A DNA stretch of 64,000 nt, from the NCBI GenBank assembly GCA_029817715.1, contig JARUPY010000387.1, positions 3,720,001 to 3,784,000 on the forward strand. Reading direction: 5' to 3'. Made by a program: the position numbers and the translations under genes. Origin of the DNA: Melastoma dodecandrum. Lineage: Eukaryota; Streptophyta; Magnoliopsida; Myrtales; Melastomataceae. The notes beneath the pieces are model-generated. The model did not search any database and had not been told where the DNA came from. It saw only the letters and a list, made by a program, of their open reading frames with translations. Positions 23,605 through 35,384 of the stretch are shown piece by piece. Each line of letters starts with the position of its first letter. Within the stretch, counting starts at the first letter, position 1.

Positions 23605-23890
23605 CATTACTGCTTCTGCATTTGGACCCGGACTTGATCCGTTCCCGCAGGCCTTACAGACGCTATGGACCTAGCTTATGTCAATGAATGCCTTGGCACC
23701 TTAGGGTTAATTGCTCGCGCACGCGCTGCACATCCGTCTGCTGAATGATGCCGCAACAACTCTGCGACGGCTCCATCTGCGGACTGCCCTTCCAGACATA
23801 GGGCCTGCATTGAGCCGTCAGCACTGAAATATCAACCTGGCATGCCTGTCCCTGGACTTGAGTCCCATACAGCCCGCTAGCAAGAATCAT
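23605..23890 (-). pseudogene. Decayed inverted relative of the 20266 8-cysteine gene
   Basis: The minus strand encodes QGQACQVDISVLTAQC, RPYVWKGSPQMEPSQSCC, then GIIQQTDVQRVREQL. This aligns along its length with the 20266 protein (MCRGNIGALAIQC, GPYVQNGTPQMDPSRGCC, EALEQADMQCMCEW). The diagnostic CxC has become RVR, the frame is interrupted by stops, and a further piece (VCKACG against VCHFCG) continues in another frame. No intact signal peptide precedes it. I read it as a pseudogene formed by an inverted local duplication; ARV1 now lies between the copies. Confidence 0.75.
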
Positions 23891-24288
23891 TCACCGCCCT
23901 CGGCATCCGCGAAGTGACTTACACGAGGTAGGTCGACCACGTAGAAAAAATATAGTAATTAAGAAGAGAATTATAAAAAAAAAGTATTTAATCCAAGTAC
24001 GAAGAAGAATAATAAAAAAAGAATTGAATGAGCAAGAAACGAGCATAATCAGACGAATGAAAGAAAAAGAGTATAATTATTAACAAATTTCATTCTTCTT
24101 TAAATCCGTTGATTGTGGAGGATTTCATTCTTCTTTAAATCCGTTTCTTTCCCGCTCTTCCTCTTACGATTACGAATTCCAGCAAAACCGTCGCCGATCC
24201 CCAAAACGAAAACCCTAAAATTCGGAGCCTCGGCATCGGCGATCTGGCCTTGTAAATCTCCCGGGCGGATTGAATTCGTAACGTAGGG

Positions 24289-27200
24289 ATGGAAGGCCGG
24301 GGTAGAGTGGTCTGTCTGGAGAACGAAGGGCTGGTCGAGTACCTGCTGCAGAAGAAGAGAGAACTGGCGGAGGGCCCGAAAGGTTTGTCGGAGAACCTCG
24401 AAATGACCCTCAACAAGGCCCTCTTCAACATCTCTACTTCCAAAACGGCCTTCACTTCCCTCAAGGAGTTGTCTCAAGTCAAGTGAGGGACCGCGATCCT
24501 CCCTTTTCTCGTGTTTACAGAGGATGTCGTTGTAGCTCGTTTAGAAAATCTGACTTGTCTTTTTTGTTTGTTTGGATCTATTGTTAGTTACTCATCTGAG
24601 GTTTTTGATTGTGGAAATTACCCAGAGGATAGAAAAGTGACTGCCCCTGGTCGTGATTTAGACGCGAAAGAGTCGTGATTTCTCTTTTTGGTGTTCTGGT
24701 GTAGGGGGGTTGGAAAATGGAGTTTGAGGCTTGTCCGAGGCTTCTTTAAAGATGATGTTGTCTCCTCTGAGACAGAAGACAAGGCTGTAAAGGGTATAGT
24801 TGGTTCTTGATTATTGAGTTTCAACATGTGAGCACTGCAGATTCAGCCATTACATCTTTTTTACAATGATGTTCATTGGAAGACATAATTTGTTCCTGAT
24901 ATAGGAACCAGAGAATTAATCTTTTGATCATCCATATAGCTCAATTTTACGTCAGTGACTTTATACCCTTCCGAGGCCGCTGTTCAGTTCATGCTTGTTT
25001 TGACAGGCAAAGCAGCCAAAGGCACAAAGCGATACCTTCCAAAGAAGAACTCCGTTGCATATGCCCTGCTCATTACTTTGTACAGGTGTGTCTCGGTGTC
25101 ATCTTTATGCCTTCTTTTTCCCACGTTAGTACCAACATGCCAGAGTTGATGTGGGTTTTCTCTAGGGCGAACTTGGATGGACAAGAATTTATGCGCAGGC
25201 AAGAACTCATTGATTCTGCTGAAGCCAGTGGACTCTCTCGGGCGCCGATTGCGTAGCATTCTTCACTTTGTCTATAACAGAATTTCGAATCTCTGATATT
25301 GATAAGTCTGAGAGATGAAATTTTCTTTTCCTTCTTTTTCAGTCCAGACGCAGGAAAAGGGAAGTCTAATAAGTTTGGCAATTCTCCAAGCGGCTGGTAT
25401 AGTGGATGGAGCTGTATGAAGACACTGATTACCAAAGGACTAGTGGTAAAGTCCAGTTGTCCTGCAAAGTAAGTCCCTTTAGTATAACTGTCTGAACTTT
25501 CTTAACCTTTATTAGAAGTCAAACATAAGTATCTATGAGATGATACATGTCAGGTATATGCTTTCTCAAGAAGGTAAAGATGTAGCACAAGAGTGTGCAA
25601 TGCGGTCTGGCTTGATGCTGTCAGGGTCATCCTTGAATGCCAATTCTTCTCATTTTGACATCACCATTGAGCACAGTCCAGAAGTTGCTTCTCCTGATTC
25701 TTACACTGAAGAAGTGACTAATATGTCCAATGATTTGAGACCACAACTTTCAAGTTCCATTCCTAAACAAAATATTGAGAAGGTATGCATCCCCAGCCTG
25801 GTGTTGTATATTTCCTGATTTTCTTGGTAAAGATACCACCAAAAACGTTTGGCCAAATCCTCAAATATATCTTAAACTTTGACGCATTTTTTCGATTTAG
25901 CCTAATATTTAAAAAATATCTTCTTACATCCCAACGTTGAACCGTTATCTTAATTATATCCTCCGTTGGCCGTCCCCGCTAACGAAGTCCTACGTAGCGT
26001 TAATATGACATTTAACGCCGTCAACACCACGTTTAATTTATTTTTCTCCATAATAAATTATCAAATATATCCTAAAATTTGACATTTTTTTTCAATTTAA
26101 CTTAACATTTGAAAAATATCATCTTACATCTCGACGTTGAGCCATTATCTTCATTATATTTTATGTTAACGGTCGACGTTAACGGAGTCCTGCGTGACGT
26201 TGATACGACAATTAACGTTTCTGGATATGTTTAAAACATTTAACTTTGACTCTAATTAGAAAAACTACAATTTGTTCATGATAGTTAAAAAAATATATTA
26301 CAATATTTGTTTGTATTAGGGATGGCTACGGATTATATGATGGAGATAACAAGTCAACGTTGGGATGCAAAATGATAATTTTCAAATGTTAAGCTAAATT
26401 ATAAAAAAGTAAATATATTTGATAATTTATCTTGTGAAAAAAATAAATAAAATGTGGCATTAACGACGTTAATTGCCATGTTAGCGCCATGTAGGATTCC
26501 GTTAACGGGGACGGCTAGCGGATGATATAATAGTGATAATGACCCAACGTTGGGATGTAAGAGGATATTTTTTAAATGTTAGACTAAATCGGAAAAAAGT
26601 TTCAAAGTTTAGGATATATTTGATAATTTGACCAAAACGTTTTTACAATTAATTTCCTTTGCCCAAGTCTGCTATAGCTTGGTTGTAACCCGTAGTTGTA
26701 TAAATGTAATTTCCTTTGCGAAAGAAAATTTTGTTCATAATAAGGACAGCGGCACAAACTAATGTGTTGCCTAAAGTAAAAGCTAAGCTATTATTTGGTT
26801 AGCTAGAGTACAATTTAGAACTGATGGTTTGCTATTCATGGCTTTTAAACTAATCCTAATTAGCTCTTGCCTCATGGCAGGCTGTCTTCTCATGATATGG
26901 GTTTGCAAACCTTTTTTTTTTCTTTCAGAAAGAGAATTGGCTATTTTTATGTTAATTTTTACAGTTGGCAGGGCGCGGTGGTCTAGTGGTTACCACCCTG
27001 CCGTGGTCTTGAATGATTAACTAAGTTAACTTCAAGGTGTAGGTGAAATTTTCTTCTACTATTTTTTTGTGATTACCAAACTGGTTCCAAAAGCCAATTG
27101 GGTAAGGGGACCATAGATCGAACCATCTGAACCAGCTGATCGTTGGTTCTTCTACTATTTAATTAATGGTGTTATTCATCACTCAGCTTATGGGCATGGG

Positions 27201-30200
27201 TTATACAAAAGAACGAGTTATTCGCGCTTATGCTGAAGTTTTGGAAAGTTCATCTTCTAAGGATATTTCAGCAGCCTGGCTAGCTGTTCTATGCCGTCTC
27301 CGAGAAGACCATGTTTATACATGTTCAAGATCAACCACTGGTGCATCCTCAAGCGGTACATTGTCCCTCTTCTTTAAACCCTGATCTTATATTGTTGTTT
27401 TATCAATTTCCTCAAGCACTCATCCATATTTCCTTGTCCTATCTGCTCCCCTTGGTCAGTTAGAGGATTTAAGAAGGGGTGTAAAAATTCACGTGCTGAG
27501 CCATGTGAGGGGAAAAGCAAAGCATGTTCTGAACCTTCAAATCGGCTACAAGATTCCTTTCATCTCAAGGCCTGCTCATCCTATGTGAGCAGATATCTCT
27601 ACCGCGTTCTCATTAATGAGTTGCCTTCTCCCTTTCTTATATGTCTCATCATCATAAATAGAGATTCTTTTCTTATTTTATCATTGTCATATAGTTTTAT
27701 TTTTTGATAAATCGATGACATGCAAAAGATTTCATTTTCTTGTAGGGTACTAATGCAGGAAAGTTGGGCCCATTCACGAAGGAACAAAGTACAATTACTT
27801 TAAGCCGACCTCCACTGAATTTTGGGGAGACTTTTCTTAGTACATACACGATAATATTGATCTTGGATGACCGAGAGCAATTTGCCACTCGCGGGTCCGT
27901 GGTTCCTGTATCTATTATGATATCAATAGATGAGGTTTAGCAGTTGTTTTGAAATGATTCATAGACATTATGGTATTGATGGTATCTTTAAAATTAAGTG
28001 GACTTAAATGTTTTGATGCATCATAGATTGCTTCTAATGACTTGGCTGAAAGGTAGTTTTGCATGAATGACTCCTCATAATTTAGCAAGTGTTTTCTTGG
28101 CCTATTTCCTCTTCTTGGTTGTCCAATGAGGCACACTACAGTATAACTTGTGCACCTGATAGTTTCCACTTATTTTGATGTTTCCAGGTCAAGGTCTAGG
28201 AAAATTATTGATAATATTTGTAGTCAATTCAGCATTAAAGTTGAGGTAAGCATCGTCTGGACTGGAATTTGTTTCTGCAGTCCCCAGATCTTGTTAGGAT
28301 ATGTCAAAGTAGACTTCCAGTTTTCAAGCTGCACCTCTAAGAACATACACTGCTGTAACATTGGCATAGATATATATTATGTTTATTTTTAGCTTTGCTT
28401 TTTACTATTCTTTAGGTCAGAAGGCTTCCAATAGGTGATGGGATCTGGATTGCACGTCATAAGTATCTTGAGACGGAATATGTTCTCGACTTCATTGTAG
28501 AGAGAAAGAAAGTTGATGATTTGCGTTCATCTATCCGGGACAATCGATATAAGGACCAAAAATTCAAGCTTCTGGTATTAGCCGCTAACTGAACCAGTTG
28601 TTGTCTTTGTTGTCTTCGCACTACTAGACCTGATTGACGATATTAATTGATTCTGGATTTATACTAAATATTAAGAGGTGTGGATTGAAGAAGCTGATAT
28701 ACCTAGTGGAAGGGGATCCAAATTCTTCTGAAGCCGCTGAGAGCATCAAGACAGCGTAAGCAATTATTTTGGCGATTCATCTTCAGATGGTATAGTGAGA
28801 TGACCTGCACTCTAGCTTAGTGAATTAAGTTCACTTCTCATGCTTTACTGACACAATGGTGATACCTTGATACACTTTGTCCTGCACTATTCTTGTTGTA
28901 TGGTCTATCTATCATGAGTGCATGTCCTTTTGGGTTAATTTTTGTGATTTTTTCTTGCAGTTGTTTTACCACAGAGATTCTTGAAGGATTTGATGTGCAA
29001 AGAACAAGTAGCTTGCTTGATACTCTCAAAAAGTACGGTCATCTCACGCAGGCAATAACTAACTACTATATGTCATTAGTACAAGATGAGCCCTCAAAGT
29101 TCTTCAGACCCTGCCCGCTTTTTGATGAATTTGTTAAAAGATGTCAAGAAGCAGACAAGATGACCATAAGTGATGTTTTTGCCATGCAACTCATGCAGGT
29201 AAAAGTGCTGCTCCTTGAAAAGGATAATTTATCGTGGGTAAAGTACCGAGTTAAATAGGTGCATCATCTCATTACTTTTCTTCATTACCAATTATAAATT
29301 TCTCGTAGTAATATGTTTTGTTTCAAGCCAACGTCCTTGCAACATCTCTTCCGTTCCTTGATATTTATTTATTTTTATTTTTTTGCTTGAGAAACTGAAG
29401 TTATTAAAGTTTGTACAGCAATGGAGCTGCTGACTGATAGCGCAGTTTGCAATAAACTCGAAACAATTCAGGAACATGTTAAATTTTGTCGGTGAGCTGA
29501 TAATGCTCAATTTTCGCCATTTTCACCGCAACTTGCTGTTTTTTTTGTCAGTATGCAGTGAACTAGTAACATGGAGTAGTCTGTAAACTGTGATTGGCAG
29601 ACTCAAAAAGCAAATCCCCTCGGTCAAAAATTGTCTTTGGATGAGAAGTTGTTTTTATTATTCCTGTTCTTTTGTGGGTGGAGGTTTTAGCAATGGGAAG
29701 GGCGCTTTCTTTTTTGCTCCTATTTTGTTTTAATTGCCATCACATTTTTCCCAAATCATGGCAGTTTTGTCAAGGAAATGCCACTTAGCATTCGGGGTTT
29801 ACTGTTGCAGGTCCCTCAAGTCACTGAAGAAGTTGCCCTAGCTGTTCTTGATTTGTACCCGACTCTTGTATCACTCGCCAATGCCTATGCTCTTCTTGTA
29901 AGTGCAAATTGAATGCCATCTAGGGAGATCTTACCTGTGGTAGGTTATGTTAGTATGGTCATACCTGTGGTAGTCAGACTGTGATATGATTATTGAGGTT
30001 AAGACACACTCTTGTTTTCTTTGAGTAGCTAACATTATTTGCCAACGATGTCCATTTCGTGTCATTTATTTTGCTTTTCATCACATGGTGCCTCTCATCA
30101 TTTGATCTTCTCCATTTCCCACTCTGATCTTTAATTGGTTCTCAACTCTTATAGGATGGTGACGTCTGTGCACAAGAGGAAATGCTCTGTAAGCAAAGCA

Positions 30201-30259
30201 ATAACCTTGTCAATCCTGTTGCGAGCAAAAACATCTTTCAACTGGTCTGGGGAGATTGA
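24289..30259 (+). CDS. MUS81: Crossover junction endonuclease MUS81
   Basis: Catalytic subunit of the MUS81-EME1 nuclease, which cuts branched DNA in homologous recombination, replication-fork repair and class II crossovers. Exon 1 (24289-24482) encodes the N-terminal helix-hairpin-helix region (RVVCLENEGLVEYLLQKKRE). It continues near 24706 with GVGKWSLRLVRGFF. A winged-helix part lies near 25000-25470 (KGTKRYLPKKNSVAYALLIT, GWYSGWSCMKTLITKGLVV) and an UBA-like segment at about 27187 (LMGMGYTKERVIRAYAEVL). The ERCC4 nuclease domain is at about 28415-28757 (IGDGIWIARHKYLE, then DFIVERKKVDDL). It carries the catalytic GDX(n)ERKX3D signature intact. The tail at about 28961-29200, 29812-29897 and 30155-30259 holds the C-terminal HhH region and the ending ASKNIFQLVWGD. 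The intron at about 25783-27186 hosts transposon insertions. Exon limits are approximate. Confidence 0.92.
25840..26645. mobile_element. Nested MITE pair in a MUS81 intron
   Basis: The outer element has long inverted arms. The left arm starts near AAACGTTTGGCCAAAT and runs through CAAATATATCTTAAACTTTG, CATCCCAACGTTG and GGCCGTCCCCG. The right arm, reverse-complemented, reads AAACGTTTTGGTCAAAT, CAAATATATCCTAAACTTTG, CATCCCAACGTTG and AGCCGTCCCCG. Inside it, near 26058-26220, a second copy of the same arm appears in direct orientation (CAAATATATCCTAAAATTTG, then ACATCTCGACGTTGAG). Its inverse is at about 26335-26440. This is a related element inserted within, or duplicated inside, the first. 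No coding capacity. Confidence 0.8.
26966..27160 (-). mobile_element. SINE-like insert with 14-bp target duplication, next to a tRNA-like head sequence
   Basis: TTCTTCTACTATTT occurs exactly at 27051-27064 and 27147-27160 and brackets an 82-bp segment. Read on the minus strand, the segment carries GGTTCGATCT, a match to an RNA polymerase III B box, and ends in a run of A next to the duplication. That is the layout of a 5'-truncated SINE. Just upstream, 26966-27015 reads like a tRNA-derived head with an A-box match (TGGTCTAGTGG) and a weak B-box-like GGTCTTGAAT. The two parts may be independent. Confidence 0.55.
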
Positions 30260-32858
30260 CGGCCATTGTTGCACGGTGCAAAACGTTAATCTGCCTGTTT
30301 GTCGAGATCAACAAAAGGTGTTGTATATACCTATCTCACATGATGCTGTGCCTATGGTCTTCCTTGATGACACAATGTTCTGCTCACACTACCTGGTGAT
30401 AAATCACTACCACTTGTAAACACCCTTAAGTCATCCAGGTTGTATCTGCAGGTCGTCAATGCGTCATTTGGGGAGGCCCATGACTCCCCAGAGACGAGGA
30501 ACAAGTTCGAGCAAAACGACTGGCAGAAAACATCAAGTGTACACGATTACAAAGGTTTGCACCTTTGTAACTTTCTCGCTGGACATTTACGTCGTTTCAG
30601 ACATTTTTTTTTTTTTGTCTTTGAATCCCATTGTCCCCTTTCTTGTCGTTTTTACCAATTTATCACCTTCGTAATGGGACGAACCAAACATCACATTCCT
30701 ATTTTTTGTTTTGTTTTTGTTTTTGGTTTTTAGGACCTCGTTACCACCGTCTGAGCTGCGACTTTGTCCTTTAGGACCGAAGGACGAGGATGTCGTTTGC
30801 TTCCATTAGTTAGATGAGGATGACTTTGTCCTTTTGGCACGACTACCGATAGCTGCTTGCGGTAGGAGCCAAGTACAATTGAAGCTGAAGGAGGAGGTTG
30901 CGATCATTCTGAAAATGGGGAGGTGAGGTTAACAAGGGGGGGTTCCGGTACTTGTCCATGATAAGCGGTTGACCTGACAAACTGTGGGCTGTACGTGACG
31001 TGACTTAATGTTGACATTTTCAACAGGTAGAAGTAAGTTTTGTGACGACGGAGAGTCCCATTTGGGGGGAGGGTGACATGAGTTAATTTCTTCCCAGTTG
31101 TAAGCGGATAAACAAGTGAGAGGCATATCCGGGGCGTTTATTCTTCAATTGGCGGCACTCAACCGCAGGGTGTGACTGAGGAATCAAAGTTTGAGGATTG
31201 TCTCCATGTTAGTTACTGCTTGTGTGGCACGCAATGGCACGGTCGGAACGCATGCCTGCCTGCCTTGGCCTGGTCAGGGCCGTGCTTTTTCTCGTTCGTA
31301 CACCCGCCCACCCACCCACCGGGCAATAAACAAATGTGTGCGTGTTTTTGGTAAATGCAAGTCATTTGAGGGATGCCACTAAAACCAACAGCATTTTCAT
31401 AAAGGGATGAAAGAAAGAATGGTTAAAAATGCGTCACAACGAGTCAAAAACAAAAAACAAAAGGAAGAGTAAAGCAAAAGGGAAGTCGTGCTTTTGGACA
31501 GTTCAAAAAATTCCCCACAACCTTGTTACTTATGACTTCTGCAGACTACCCAAGTAGGAGATGATTTTTTTTATAAATAAAAACAAAAATTTCATTTTAG
31601 ACAAAGCAACTCGCTCATTGGTTCAATTACGATCAATTATTTCAAGTTTCGTGATATACTTACTGTTCACAAGTCATGATTTGGAGCCGTTGATTATTTA
31701 ACTGATTTGTTAATAAAAGGACAAATAAATCTGGCTGGAAATTGTTGATTGGCATAAATGGAAAATAACGTTTTGGGAAGGCAGGTTGTTTAACAATGCT
31801 GGTATATAAATTATTCCATGGAATAAGATTTTATATCGATTTATCGACTTTCGATTTTACTTCGCAAAGATATTTTCGTGATCTCCAAAAGACAATATTA
31901 CTGGACCGAATTTGAATATGGTTTTCGGCATTCGACGAATTCATTTTCATTTTCAAGTTAAAGCTGGGAGAATTGCGACATATTCATCGTATGAAGTCAG
32001 ATTTTTATAATTATAGTTTTGCATGCTAATAAAGAAAACCTCACATTTTCAGAAGCGCTTGGTGGTGGTGGGTGTTGGAGTCACGTGTGGCAAATGCAAT
32101 TCCCGACTTGTATCAACTTTTTTAAAAAAAGCGAACTGAAAAACCTAAAAGAGGGACACTACTGACACGGACAGGCAAAAGAGTTAAGAGGGCGAGGCTG
32201 GTTTTTGTCTTGACCAGGGGCCACCTGTCATTCCCTAATCGATGTTCACACGACACGACTCTCCTCCTACCAAAACAAAAGGAAAATGTAAAACAAGAAG
32301 AACCAGCTCACCCCTTCTTGGTTTGGTCCCTCCTGCCATCCCATCTCCTCTCGTTTAGGAATTGGCCGAAGGAGTGGGAGGTGAAACCCAAGCCAAGCCC
32401 TTCATCTCCTTTCTTCTCCTTCTTCTTCCCCTCTGTAATAATAATTTCAATTTTTTATTTTTTTGAGCTTTTTTGTTGGGTTGTTAGGAGGGGAGTGCAA
32501 GAGAACAAAAGACGAGCAAAGGAGGAGGAAAGACAGACGCGAGGAGGAGACAAAAGAGGTGGGGGAAAGTGTTGGTCTTCTTGTCCTGACGCTGTGCCTT
32601 TGGATGTCCCTCCAATCATCCAATATAAAAAGACACACTCCCTACCACCCCACGGTCTCTCTCGCTTCAAACATATCCCCCAAACACTTCAAATTTGCCA
32701 GGGGCTAGGCCCTGCCCTGCCCCCAAAGTTTTGATCTTTCGTCCGAATCCTTTCTGGGTTCACCTCGGTGAGCTCAAAAAACCTGTCCTCATTGGTAGGC
32801 TTTCTCTTTATGATGATGTTCTTATTTCTGGTGTTCTTGTGTGGCTTTGTCCAGAAGC
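30260..32858. other. Spacer between MUS81 and SCL3
   Basis: No gene is seen. It holds the MUS81 3' region, low-complexity T-rich sequence (30605-30730) and AT-rich DNA (31500-32100). From about 32200 it is the SCL3 promoter and leader, with a candidate TATA box at 32624. Confidence 0.6.
32624..32632 (+). promoter_or_regulatory. Candidate TATA box of SCL3
   Basis: TATAAAAAG lies 235 bp upstream of the first SCL3 ATG, preceded by CCAATCATCCAA, a CCAAT-like context, and followed by pyrimidine-rich sequence suited to a plant start site. Evidence is motif and position only. Confidence 0.45.
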
Positions 32859-34286
32859 ATGCAGATGGCCGCAGGTATGGTTCATGACGAGGGATGCTCC
32901 TCCGTTGGTACGTCCCCGCTCCAGGCCTTCACCCAGATGTCGCTCTCTTCTGGGATCGGATCGTCCTATCCCTCGTCTACAGAAAGTAAATCCGAGGAGA
33001 GGGGTTTATCGCTGATCCAGCTTCTCGTCAACTGCGCCAACCATGTCGCCTCCGGCGACGTCAATGCCGCTAATATGTACCTCGACCGCATCTCTCATCT
33101 GGCCTCTCCCGATGGCGAATCGATACAAAGGATCGTCGCATACTTTTCGCACGCGCTGGCCCTCAGGATCCTCAAGCCATGGACGGGTGTCGACAATGCC
33201 CTCAACTCCACGAGAATAAACTCGGTGTTGGAAGGGATTCTGGTCCGACGGCTGTTCTTCGACCTCTGCCCCTTCTTGAAGCTTTTGTATCTGGTCATGA
33301 ACCAGGCGATCATTGAGGCTCTTGAAAGGGAGATGGTGGTCCACATAATCGATCTCAACTCTTCTGAGCCTGCCCAATGGATCAATCTCCTTCAGCTGCT
33401 GAGGGATCGGCCTGAGGGCCCCCCGCAACTGAAGATCACTGGAATTCATGAACAGAAGGAGGTCCTGGACCTGATGGCTCACAGCTTGAAAGAAGAAGCA
33501 GAGAAATTGGACTTCCCCTTTCAGTTCGTCCCTATTAACTCCAGGCTGGAGAACCTGGATATCGCAAGTCTGAACGTTAATAGTGGGGTGGCCCTTGTTA
33601 TAAACTCTGTGCTTCAGTTGCACACTGTCCTGGCGGCAGATGACGATATGTACAGGCGTACTTCCCCTTGTGCATCTAATGGTTCGGGTTCTACCAACTT
33701 GCAAAGAGTGCTGCACATGAAGCAACGCACTCTTGGAGAGTGGCTTGAGAAAGATTTGCCCCCATACTATCCTTATTCTGGTTCTGGTTCCACGTCTTCT
33801 CCCTTATCTTTTAACCCTTCTCTGAAGATGACGAGCTTCCTGAACAGCTTGTGGGGACTATCCCCAAAGCTGATGGTGATTGCGGAGCAGGAATCCAACC
33901 ACAATGGATCCAATCTGGTGGATAGGCTATTGGAAGCTTTGAAATACTATGCCAACGTATTCGACTGCTTGGATGTAACGGTGCAGAGGGCATACACGGA
34001 ACGCCAGAAGCTCGAAAAAAATATGTTCGGTGAGGAGATAAGGAACATCATCGCATCGGAGGGACTTGAGAGGAGGGAGAGGCACGAGAAGCTCGAGAAG
34101 TGGGCGGTGAGGATGGAGATGTCAGGTTTCGAGAAGGTTTCATTGAGCTACAATGGGTTGCTGAATGCCAGTACGTTCCTGAGGAGCCAAGGCTACGAAG
34201 GATATAACCTGACAGAGGAGGAGGGATGCGTCCTTGTTCGCTGGAAAAATACTCCTCTCTATTCGGTTTCTGCCTGGAGGGGGTAG
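32859..34286 (+). CDS. SCL3: GRAS protein SCARECROW-LIKE 3
   Basis: SCL3 is a nuclear GRAS co-regulator that promotes gibberellin responses by opposing DELLA proteins and works with SHR/SCR in the root endodermis. The first ATG at 32859 gives 475 aa; ATGs at 32865 and 32877 are also in frame. The N-terminus is short (SSVGTSPLQAFTQMSLSSG), as in SCL3, and lacks a DELLA motif. The GRAS domain follows: leucine heptad I (LSLIQLLVNCANHVASGD), the VHIID block as VHIIDLNSSEPAQWINLLQL, a second heptad region (LDLMAHSLKEEAEKLDFPFQ), the PFYRE region and the SAW end (VLVRWKNTPLYSVSAWRG). There is no intron in the coding part; a CAG just before the start could be a leader-intron acceptor. A broken copy of part of this gene lies at about 35675-35850. 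Confidence 0.94.
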   Translation: MQMAAGMVHDEGCSSVGTSPLQAFTQMSLSSGIGSSYPSSTESKSEERGLSLIQLLVNCANHVASGDVNAANMYLDRISHLASPDGESIQRIVAYFSHALALRILKPWTGVDNALNSTRINSVLEGILVRRLFFDLCPFLKLLYLVMNQAIIEALEREMVVHIIDLNSSEPAQWINLLQLLRDRPEGPPQLKITGIHEQKEVLDLMAHSLKEEAEKLDFPFQFVPINSRLENLDIASLNVNSGVALVINSVLQLHTVLAADDDMYRRTSPCASNGSGSTNLQRVLHMKQRTLGEWLEKDLPPYYPYSGSGSTSSPLSFNPSLKMTSFLNSLWGLSPKLMVIAEQESNHNGSNLVDRLLEALKYYANVFDCLDVTVQRAYTERQKLEKNMFGEEIRNIIASEGLERRERHEKLEKWAVRMEMSGFEKVSLSYNGLLNASTFLRSQGYEGYNLTEEEGCVLVRWKNTPLYSVSAWRG

Positions 34287-34648
34287 GAAATGGCAGAACT
34301 TCTTATTGAACGAAGAACATGGCCGAACTTTCTTTGTTTCCTTTCTTGTTTTTTGTTTTCATTTGTTTTTCTCTGCTTTGTACAAAGGATTTGGATATCT
34401 GGGTTGAACATTAAAATGCATAATTTAAACTGAAAGAGTACATTGACATTGAGAAGTTGATGAAGATAGAACATCTTACGGGAAGTGCACCATCGGTGGA
34501 CAGTCCCCGAAGAAAACACACTCTCAGACAACTCTCACGGACAGTAACCAGAAGAGAAGGCAACCTGATCCAAAGGACACTTGTCCTGCAAGTAATACTG
34601 AGCAGAAGGACTGGACATGCTTTCGCTGGAAGGTTTTTCAGCTGCCGG

Positions 34649-35150
34649 CTATGGATTGCCCATGAGTGATTCCTGCGGAAGAACTCTTGATTTGGGTTTT
34701 AACCGTGAAACTGGCCTGGCATGACCCTCTGAAAGGCCTCGACGAGACTTCAAGACAGTCTCCAGACTCCAGAGCACATACATGATCATCCATTCCTCTG
34801 ATTTTCTCCTGTCGTCTATCATCTGATGTTGCAGCTGGAATTTTTCATCTTCAGGATCAGGTATAACCGGCAGATTATTAGAGTATTTTGGATTTAATCC
34901 TGGAAGCTCGCCCAGGCACTTAAAATTTCTCGCATCTTTCAATCCTTCGTGCTTCTCAAGAGTTGTTTTATTTTGGAGGCTTGTACAAGCTCTTCTTGGT
35001 GGTTGCGTACTAGGACAGAGGCTGGTTCTACTAGGCTACACAGATTCCATTTTCCGTCGAGTTGGTAGGTCAGTAACTTTTGAGGTTATGGGCATCTCCT
35101 GAGTCATCAGCCAAGATGTTGAAGCTTGCTCTGTGGATCTCCTCCTCTCT
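34649..35150 (-). pseudogene. 3' fragment of a calmodulin-binding-protein gene (duplicate copy A)
   Basis: The minus strand encodes DDRRKSEEWMIMYVLWSLET, then a Leu/Arg-rich stretch. This matches the start of the C-terminal plant calmodulin-binding domain (EEW..DYVL type) but is interrupted where the better copy at 36280-36424 continues. Upstream traces (CCAGGAAGTTG, AGTCATCAGCCAAGATGTTG) match the copy at 36500-36800. It lies tail to tail with SCL3 and has no 5' exons, so it is a remnant of a duplicated block. Confidence 0.7.
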
Positions 35151-35384
35151 TCAATTTCTGAAGTCCAACTTCCTGGAAATCCAACCAGAAGGATGAAAAA
35201 AGAAATAAGCAAGTTCACTTCATATTCGCTGCAGAAGTTTTTCCTGAACAAATACAACAACTATTCCAGTCAGTATTTATCCGAAAGTGGGACCGAGAGA
35301 GATTTTTCTTTCCAAAACCCGAGTGTTACTTCATCTTTGCCAGGATCATCATCACAACGATGATTAGGTATGTTGTTTCCACAG

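Noticed and set aside
26983..27015. Possible tRNA gene (TGGTCTAGTGGTT A-box)
   Set aside because: No second arm, no proper B box at the right distance and no acceptor-stem pairing; kept only as a tRNA-like SINE head.
29330..29520. Possible LINE 3' tail in a MUS81 intron (T-rich start, AAACTGAAGTTATTAAAG)
   Set aside because: No target duplication or coding remnant was found; similarity rests on a vague memory of plant LINE ends.
31172..31382. Open frames with Pro/His-rich translation between MUS81 and SCL3
   Set aside because: They arise from CCCACCCACC-type simple sequence and have no conserved features.
32210..32734. 174-codon open frame upstream of SCL3
   Set aside because: Low-complexity leader and promoter sequence with a TATA box inside it; the translation has no protein-like pattern.
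33006..33725. 239-codon minus-strand open frame inside SCL3
   Set aside because: Antisense shadow of the GRAS domain; no recognisable motif.
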